Source: Bacteroidales bacterium (GTDB lineage: Bacteria; Bacteroidota; Bacteroidia; Bacteroidales; GCA-2748055). Taken from it: DNA of 58,717 bases. The position numbers and the translations under genes are program-made. The notes beneath the pieces were generated by a model. The model was not told where the DNA came from. It did not search any database and saw only the letters and a list, made by a program, of their open reading frames with translations. The stretch spans positions 1-58,717 of the forward strand of contig JAIOZM010000014.1 in NCBI GenBank assembly GCA_021740585.1, given 5' to 3'. Below are positions 53,283 to 58,717 of the stretch, piece after piece (position 1 is the stretch's first letter; the number at the start of each line of letters is the position of its first letter).

Positions 53283-56200
53283 ATGAATCAAGTAATTACA
53301 AAAACGTTACAGCGCTTAAGTTTGCTTATAGCCTTTGTAACTGCAACGGCTTTTAACTCCAATGGACAAGACACACTTGCCTATGGTGATGTAATTTTTG
53401 ATGCCGCCACCGGCACTATTAGCAATTACACGGCAAGCTATACTAACATTATTATTCCAGAATCATTCCACATTAATGGGGAGGATATCAGTGTGACCTC
53501 TATTGGATTTAATGCATTTTACAATAGTGGTTTAACCAGTGTAACCATCCCCAGTAGTGTTACCTCAATTGAATCTTATGCGTTTTATAATAATGATCTG
53601 GCAAGTGTAACATTTGAAGAAAACAGTATGATCCGGTCAATTTCATCTCACGCATTTTATAATAATTCTAATTTAACCTCTATAAAATTGCCAAGTAATT
53701 CGAATACAGGATTTTCGGGCTATGTAGATAATTCCAATATAAGTTATAATGCCGGGGATAACATTATCGATTTTACTAAAAGTTACTATGCTGTTTTCGA
53801 CTATACATTGACATTAGATGATGTAGCTTTTGATGCCTCAACAGGCAGGATAACTGATTATCTGGCAGATTATATCAGTATTATTATTCCAGCCTCATTT
53901 AATGTTTTCGGAGTGGATGTGAATGTTATCTCGATTGGAAGTGATGCATTTTATAGAAATAATTTAATCAGCGTAAGCATACCTGACGGCGTTACCTCAA
54001 TTGGATCTTATGCGTTTTTTGATAATAATTTAAGTAGTGTAACTATACCCGGTAGCGTTACCTATATAGGATACGATGCGTTTTATGGAAACAAATTAAC
54101 CCGCCTTACCATTCCCAACAGTGTTACCTCAATTGGAAATTGGGCATTTTCAAATAATTACTTATCGAGTATAACATTTGAGGGAAGCAGTACTATTTCA
54201 ATTGGAAATATGGCCTTTGCCTTTAATAGCCTGAGCAGCTTGAGCATTCCCAACAGAGTAAACTACATTGGAGGAGGTGCGTTCAATAATAATTATATTA
54301 CAGAATTAAATGGCGAAGCTTCAAATGGCATTATTTATGCCCGCAACAGTGATGGTACAGATGATAATACTACCATAATATCTTTTGGAGGCTCGGCCAA
54401 AAATATTGATTTTATTCCCAGCAGTGTTTCTACGATTGGAGAAGATGCTTTTGCATCAAATTACTTGAACAGCGTTACAATTCCTAACACTGTTACTTCA
54501 ATTGGAGATGGAGCGTTTTTTAATAATAGATTAACCAGCGTAACGATCCCTAACAGTGTCACGTCAATTGGCAAGACTGCGTTTTTTAGAAATAGATTAA
54601 CCGATGTAACTATCCCCATTAGCTTTATCTACCTGGGAACAAGGTCATTTAACGAAAATTCAATAACACAGGTAAATGGAGAACCATCAAACGGCATTTT
54701 TTATGCCCGAAACGATGATGGCACTGAGGATAATACTACCATTGTATCCTATGGGGGCGTAGCTAAAGATATCGACTTTATCCCTAATAGTGTTACAACA
54801 ATTGGAAATTCTGCATTCGCACAAAATTCTTTAACCAGTGTAAGCATCCCCAACAGTGTCAAAACAATTGAAGAGGATGCATTTTATAATAATTATTCTA
54901 GTTTAACCAGCGTAACATTTGAGGAAAACAGTAATATAAGGATAATCGAAAAGGATGCGTTCTCTTATTGTAATAGCCTAGAATACATTACTCTGCCCGA
55001 CAATGTCAATACCGGATTTTCGGGTTATCTGGATTCGAATGGTAACAGATACAATGCTGGTGATAGCATTAGTGATTTTGAAATCAGTTATTATACCATA
55101 TTTGATTATACATTAACATTAGATGATGTTGAATTTGATCCTGCTACAGGCACAATAAAAGATTATTTAAATAATTATGTAATTATTAATATCCCTGCTT
55201 CATTCAATGTTAACGGAAAGGATATTAATGTTACCACAATTGGAAATAGTGCGTTTTATTATAATCGCTTAATAAGCGTATCGATTCCCAACACTGTAAC
55301 TTCAATTGAAGAAATGGCGTTTTATTATAATAACTTAATCAGTGTATCCATTCCCAACACTGTTACCATTATTGGAGATTTCGCGTTTGAAGAAAATTCC
55401 TTAACCAGTGTAACTATACCTGGCAGTGTCACCACAATTGGAAGTGGTGCTTTTAATAGCAATGCAATAACACAAATAAACGGAAAATCATCAAATGGCA
55501 TCATCTATGCCCGAAACAATGATGGAACAGATGATAATTCTACTATTGTATCGTACGGAGGCGTTGCCGATATTATTAATTTTATCCCCAACAGTGTAAC
55601 ATCAATTGAATATTATGCGTTTGCTTTTTCTGACTTATCCAGCGTATCTATCCCCAACAGCGTTACCTCTATTGGATCCAGAGCGTTTTATCGAAATTAC
55701 CTGACCAGCTTAATGATACCAAGCAATGTTAACTCCATTGGATCCTATGCGTTTTATCGTAATAACCTGACCAGCGTAACATTTGAGCAAAACAGTAATA
55801 TCAGGTTAATTGGAGCAAATGCTTTTTATTCAAATAGTGGATTAAGCTCCATTGAGCTGCCATCAAATGCAAATACAGGATTTACCGGGTATATGAATTC
55901 AGATGGCAACAGTTATAATAACGGGGATAACATCAGTGATTTTGCGACAAGTTACTTCGCCGAATTACCTGCTTACACATTAACTATAAATGATGTTATA
56001 TTTGATTCAAGCACTGGCACAATTACTGATTACACTGCAAGCTACACCAATATTATTATTCCTGCGTCTTTTAATATTGTCAAGAAAGGTGCAGTTGCTG
56101 TTACAGCTATTGGAGAGTATGCGTTTTATGGTAATTACTTAACAAACGTAACCTTACCCAACAGTGTTACTTCAATTGAATCTTATGCGTTTGCTTTTAA

Positions 56201-57398
56201 TAACTTATCCAGCATAACCATTCCAACTAGTGTTACCGTAATTGGAGGGAGTGCATTCAATGGCAATGCCATAATAGAGATGAATGGTGAAACATCAAAC
56301 GGCATTATTTATGCCCGTAATAATGATGGAACAGAAGATATTACTACAATTGCATCATATGGAGGTGTGGTCAATATTATTGATTTTATACCCAACAGTG
56401 TTATCTCGATTGGAGATGCTGCATTCAGTTCAAGTAGCTTAACCAGTGTCACTATCCCAAATAGTGTTACCTCAATTGGAGATTTGGCATTTAGGTATAA
56501 TAGCATGGCAAGTTTGTCTATTCCCCAAAGTGTTACCTTAATTGGAGAGGATGCGTTTAGATATAATAGATTAACCAGCGTAATATTTGAAGAAAACAGT
56601 AATATCCGGTTAATTAAAGAAAATGCATTTTCTTCTAATTATGATTTAATTTCCATTACATTACCAGACAATGCGAACACCGAATTTATAGGCTATAAAG
56701 ATTCGGATGACAACAGTTACAATCCAGGTGATAACATATACGATTTCAATATAAGTTACTATGCCGTGTTGGCTACGCATACATTAACAATCAATGATGT
56801 TTCCTTTGATACCATCACCGGCACAATTACTGATTACATAGCTGGCTATACTAATATTATTATTCCTGAATCTTTTAACGTAAACGGTGTGGATTACAGC
56901 GTTACTTCAATTGGAGCAAATGCGTTCTATAATAAGAATTTAATCAGTGTTTCTATTCCCAACAGTTTAATTTCGATTGGAGAAGATGGATTTGCAAATA
57001 ATGGATTAACAAGTATAAGCTTACCTACTCCAGAGATAAGGGAAGGCTTTACATTTACCGGGTGGCAAAACAGTGATGGTACTGTTGTAGATGAGATAAC
57101 TGATTTTTCTATGTCTTATGAAGCACAGTTTACCCCAACCTCAACTCACATAAATAACTCGGAAGCATTATCTTTAAAACTTTACCCTAATCCAACCTAT
57201 AACTTCATTAATTTCGAAACTGATAATCCTGATTGCTATTCCTTTGAGATTCACTCTCTCAACGGTCAATTGATCTACAGAGAAGAGATAGAAGGAACAA
57301 CCAAGCAGATAGATATGACCCCATTCAGCAAAGGTGTCTATTTCATATCAGTCAGATCAAAGGAGTATGTGAGGACTGAGAAGGTGATTAAGTTGTAA
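53283..57398 (+). CDS. Very large BspA-type leucine-rich-repeat surface protein with T9SS domain
   Basis: 1371 residues. Signal peptide (1-28), then five super-modules, each opened by a segment like YTLTLDDVAFDASTG and IIIPASFNV followed by several 23-residue BspA-type LRRs (LRR_5; consensus LTSVTIPNSVTSIGDGAF). Modules begin near residues 30, 170, 610, 900 and 1160. A repeated side block (NGEPSNGIFYARNDDGT, then TIVSYGG) occurs about four times. An InlB B-repeat-like segment (FTFTGWQNSDGTVV) precedes a T9SS type A sorting domain (about 1297-1371). BspA proteins mediate adhesion and aggregation. Internal DNA identity invites recombination. Confidence 0.9.
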   Translation: MNQVITKTLQRLSLLIAFVTATAFNSNGQDTLAYGDVIFDAATGTISNYTASYTNIIIPESFHINGEDISVTSIGFNAFYNSGLTSVTIPSSVTSIESYAFYNNDLASVTFEENSMIRSISSHAFYNNSNLTSIKLPSNSNTGFSGYVDNSNISYNAGDNIIDFTKSYYAVFDYTLTLDDVAFDASTGRITDYLADYISIIIPASFNVFGVDVNVISIGSDAFYRNNLISVSIPDGVTSIGSYAFFDNNLSSVTIPGSVTYIGYDAFYGNKLTRLTIPNSVTSIGNWAFSNNYLSSITFEGSSTISIGNMAFAFNSLSSLSIPNRVNYIGGGAFNNNYITELNGEASNGIIYARNSDGTDDNTTIISFGGSAKNIDFIPSSVSTIGEDAFASNYLNSVTIPNTVTSIGDGAFFNNRLTSVTIPNSVTSIGKTAFFRNRLTDVTIPISFIYLGTRSFNENSITQVNGEPSNGIFYARNDDGTEDNTTIVSYGGVAKDIDFIPNSVTTIGNSAFAQNSLTSVSIPNSVKTIEEDAFYNNYSSLTSVTFEENSNIRIIEKDAFSYCNSLEYITLPDNVNTGFSGYLDSNGNRYNAGDSISDFEISYYTIFDYTLTLDDVEFDPATGTIKDYLNNYVIINIPASFNVNGKDINVTTIGNSAFYYNRLISVSIPNTVTSIEEMAFYYNNLISVSIPNTVTIIGDFAFEENSLTSVTIPGSVTTIGSGAFNSNAITQINGKSSNGIIYARNNDGTDDNSTIVSYGGVADIINFIPNSVTSIEYYAFAFSDLSSVSIPNSVTSIGSRAFYRNYLTSLMIPSNVNSIGSYAFYRNNLTSVTFEQNSNIRLIGANAFYSNSGLSSIELPSNANTGFTGYMNSDGNSYNNGDNISDFATSYFAELPAYTLTINDVIFDSSTGTITDYTASYTNIIIPASFNIVKKGAVAVTAIGEYAFYGNYLTNVTLPNSVTSIESYAFAFNNLSSITIPTSVTVIGGSAFNGNAIIEMNGETSNGIIYARNNDGTEDITTIASYGGVVNIIDFIPNSVISIGDAAFSSSSLTSVTIPNSVTSIGDLAFRYNSMASLSIPQSVTLIGEDAFRYNRLTSVIFEENSNIRLIKENAFSSNYDLISITLPDNANTEFIGYKDSDDNSYNPGDNIYDFNISYYAVLATHTLTINDVSFDTITGTITDYIAGYTNIIIPESFNVNGVDYSVTSIGANAFYNKNLISVSIPNSLISIGEDGFANNGLTSISLPTPEIREGFTFTGWQNSDGTVVDEITDFSMSYEAQFTPTSTHINNSEALSLKLYPNPTYNFINFETDNPDCYSFEIHSLNGQLIYREEIEGTTKQIDMTPFSKGVYFISVRSKEYVRTEKVIKL

Positions 57399-57420
57399 AT
57401 GATATTTGCTTTATTGAATT

Positions 57421-57450
57421 TGAGCCTCTGGCATTGCTGGGGGCTTTTAC
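57421..57450 (+). terminator. Probable terminator of the BspA-like gene
   Basis: AGCCTC pairs with GGGGCT (with one G-T pair) and is followed by TTTT, about 25 bases after the stop codon. Weak stem. Confidence 0.4.
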
Positions 57451-57494
57451 TTTTGTACCAGACCTAAATTAGGATTAATATTATTTTGGGCCTA

Positions 57495-57657
57495 AAAAAT
57501 ACAATCCATTTGAACTGTATCCTAAACTGTGTACAAGGTTATTTTAGACCTTCTGTATCCCTGTCTGGGTGGAGAGATTATTCGTTCGTTCCTCACTCAT
57601 GAGCTCGTCGTTCCTCCTCGGTTCGAACGTACGACCCCTTCACGCCATGCAAGCGCA
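57495..57657 (-). repeat. tRNA-derived repeat module, copy 1
   Basis: Read on the minus strand: a GCGCTTGCATGGC segment resembling the anticodon arm of tRNA-Ala(GGC), then GGTC and GTTCGAA (a T-loop), a conserved insert of about 40 bases, TCTCTCCACCC resembling a tRNA 3' end, a short AAGGT/ACCTT hairpin (57536-57553), and an inverted repeat running into six T residues. The core is about 85% identical to copy 2 (58057-58226). A frame reading EPRRNDELMSEERTNNLST crosses it (57545-57640). Confidence 0.7.
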
Positions 57658-57762
57658 AATATTGACTTATTTTTTTTGTATAGTAGATAATAGATGATAA
57701 ATTGTATAAAATTTCTGTATTAGCTATAAAATAATATGTTGGAAATTAAAAAAGAATAAAAA

Positions 57763-58011
57763 ATGGAAAATGAAGAAAAAACCGAATCCGAAAAATCTAA
57801 TTTGGATGTCTCAAATGAAACACAGCAAAGCTCTGAGGATGCCAAACCATCTCAACCAAATGAGCCATTGCCAAACGCTTCAAAAGGTCTTTTTTCTGAT
57901 GGTTTTTTTGGTTTGTTAAATAAAGGCCCTATTGGGTGGATTATTTTCGGTTTGGCTGCTGGAGCAGCCTATGGCGCATATCAATCTCTACAAATGTGGC
58001 TTGACAAGTAG
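57763..58011 (+). CDS. Small acidic protein with one C-terminal membrane helix
   Basis: 82 residues. The first 45 are charged and disordered (MENEEKTESEKSNLDVSNE, then QPNEPLPNASKG). A hydrophobic, Gly/Ala-rich helix follows (about 57-76, IGWIIFGLAAGAAYGAY). A tail-anchored inner-membrane protein of unknown role. It lies exactly between two copies of the tRNA-derived repeat module, as a cassette. Confidence 0.6.
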   Translation: MENEEKTESEKSNLDVSNETQQSSEDAKPSQPNEPLPNASKGLFSDGFFGLLNKGPIGWIIFGLAAGAAYGAYQSLQMWLDK

Positions 58012-58056
58012 TTTTAAGGAGCTAATAACGCTAATAACACCTTTTGTATAGCGCAT

Positions 58057-58239
58057 AAAAAAGGATACAATTCATATTGAACTGTATCCTAAACTGTGTA
58101 TAAGGTTTTTTTAAACCTTCTGTAACCTTGTCGGGGTGGAGAGATTATTCGTTCGTTCCTCACTCATGAGCTCGTCGTTCCTCCTCGGTTCGAACTCCCG
58201 ACCCCCTGCTCCCAAAGCAGGTGCATCAATTTTGTGCAA
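58057..58239 (-). repeat. tRNA-derived repeat module, copy 2
   Basis: On the minus strand: CCTGC-TTTGGGA-GCAGG (anticodon arm with UGG, as in tRNA-Pro), GGGTC, then GGGAGTTCGAA, the same 40-base insert as copy 1, TCTCTCCACCCCGACA as tRNA 3' end, an AAGGTTT/AAACCTT hairpin, and a stem GGATACA/TGTATCC (58063-58089) followed by six T residues. If the insert is removed, the T-stem (GGGAG/CTCTC) and a CACCCCG acceptor strand line up; the D-arm and 5' acceptor are missing. A frame from TTG at 58239 to TAA at 58111 reads through all of it (42 codons, including EPRRNDELMSEERTNNLST). Confidence 0.7.
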
Positions 58240-58331
58240 TTATGTAGTCAAACGGTCACATAATGAGGACAGTTTAAATTCCAAAACGAATAATTAAAGA
58301 GAAGTTGTATGAATATTGTATGAAAATAAAA

Positions 58332-58365
58332 AACCGTTTACAAGTTTTTATCCTTGTAAACGGTT
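58332..58365 (-). terminator. Terminator downstream of the tRNA-like sequence
   Basis: A perfect 13-base stem AACCGTTTACAAG/CTTGTAAACGGTT with an eight-base loop, followed on the minus strand by TTTTATTTT. It lies directly after the tRNA-like 3' end at about 58374. Confidence 0.88.
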
Positions 58366-58373
58366 GATTTTCA

Positions 58374-58453
58374 CAGTAGCGAGAGGCGGACTTGAACCGC
58401 CGGCCTTCCCGATTTAAATCGGGACGCTCAAACCAGCTGAGTTCCCTCCTAAA
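58374..58453 (-). pseudogene. tRNA-like sequence overlapping the GIY-YIG gene (probable pseudo-tRNA)
   Basis: On the minus strand there is a D-arm-like ACTCAGCTGGTTTGAGC, an anticodon-arm-like TCCCG/CGGGA stem (58407-58424) around an eight-base loop ATTTAAAT, a perfect T-arm GGCGG-TTCAAGT-CCGCC (58385-58401), and TCTCGCTAC as 3' end, which is like that of Bacteroidota tRNA-Met. The loop is one base too long and the 5' acceptor pairs badly, so it is probably not a functional tRNA. The stop codon of the overlapping reading frame lies in its anticodon loop. Confidence 0.55.
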
Positions 58454-58683
58454 CTTTCAATATACTGCCGACTTTTCATTCTTTTTATTTGATTCTCTCT
58501 TTTAATTGCATCGGATTTATTTTCAAATTCTTCAAACCAATAAATCACCCATGGCCTACCTGGCTTGGTAGAAGGGGTTGCACCATCATTATGTCGTTGA
58601 AGTCTCTTTTTTAGATCGCTACAGCTGCCTGTATAGTAGCGATTTATTGATGCGCTGTAGATGATGTAAGTATAAAAATTCAT
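58414..58683 (-). CDS. Small GIY-YIG nuclease-family protein with tRNA-derived tail
   Basis: I choose the start at 58683 (89 residues, MNFYTYIIYS), which matches the usual start of this family; another ATG lies 15 bases upstream. GIY is represented by YIIYS and YIG by YYTGSC, followed by the conserved DLKKRLQRHNDG and WFEEFENKSDAIKRENQIKRM. It belongs to the single-domain GIY-YIG proteins common in Bacteroidota. The last 11 residues (GGNSAGLSVPI) and stop codon are encoded by the 5' half of a tRNA-like sequence on the same strand. Possible roles: homing-type DNA nuclease or repair protein. Confidence 0.75.
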   Translation of the reverse strand: MNFYTYIIYSASINRYYTGSCSDLKKRLQRHNDGATPSTKPGRPWVIYWFEEFENKSDAIKRENQIKRMKSRQYIESLGGNSAGLSVPI

Positions 58684-58717
58684 TAAGTAAAAATACAAAA
58701 AGCCACTGCAATTATTT

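Noticed and set aside
57613-57657. A functional tRNA-Ala or tRNA-Pro in the module copies at 57.6 and 58.2 kb
   Set aside because: D-arm and 5' acceptor are missing in both and the T-loop is interrupted by about 40 bases; copy 1 also has a mismatched anticodon stem. I treat them as tRNA-derived fragments.

Overview
The window is low-GC chromosomal DNA from a member of the Bacteroidota, probably class Bacteroidia. Evidence for this: SusC/SusD pairs, HmuY-type lipoproteins, several secreted proteins ending in type IX secretion (T9SS, type A) sorting domains, a triple-tyrosine (Y_Y_Y) propeller regulator, TAnnTTTG-type -7 boxes and almost no Shine-Dalgarno signal. I cannot name a genus from sequence alone.

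Layout. (1) 28-5410, minus strand: a haem locus made of an HsmA-like membrane protein, two HmuY-like lipoproteins bracketing a TonB-dependent receptor, and a four-helix cytochrome-b-like membrane protein. (2) 5584-7514: an OmpR-type response regulator and its histidine kinase. (3) 7715-11041: a Crp/Fnr regulator divergent from a ten-CXXCH cytochrome c lipoprotein and a double-rhodanese lipoprotein, with an FNR-like palindrome between them. (4) 11156-43302: a large polysaccharide utilisation locus. It holds an SGNH esterase with T9SS tail, a TIM-barrel glycosidase with a DNRLRE/CBM96-like module, a five-repeat secreted protein, an operon of GH31 lipoprotein, alpha/beta hydrolase and SGNH hydrolase, a membrane-anchored Y_Y_Y regulator with LuxR-type HTH, and a seven-gene operon fasciclin-SusC-SusD-fasciclin-fasciclin-SusC-SusD. 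Four of its promoters share a two-part DNA element, so it is probably one regulon. (5) 43378-48639: fabF, a transglutaminase-like protein, a vapBC-like toxin-antitoxin pair, and a HAD phosphatase with a propeller protein. (6) 48767-50963: a Fic protein with an AbiEi-like N-terminus, enclosed by 174-bp direct repeats and preceded by 24-bp operator-like repeats. (7) 51166-57398: two different leucine-rich-repeat T9SS proteins, with a MITE-like element between them. (8) 57495-58717: three tRNA-like pieces, each associated with a terminator, a short reading frame and, in the third case, a GIY-YIG nuclease gene.

How the genes fit together. Regions 1 and 3 suggest a haem-requiring organism with a respiratory chain responsive to oxygen or redox. 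Region 4 would capture a glycan at the surface (SusD, fasciclin and CBM-like proteins), cut and de-esterify it (TIM-barrel enzyme, GH31, esterases) and import the products (SusC). The glycan itself cannot be deduced. Regions 6 and 8 are the accessory, mobile-looking parts and hold the least explained structure.
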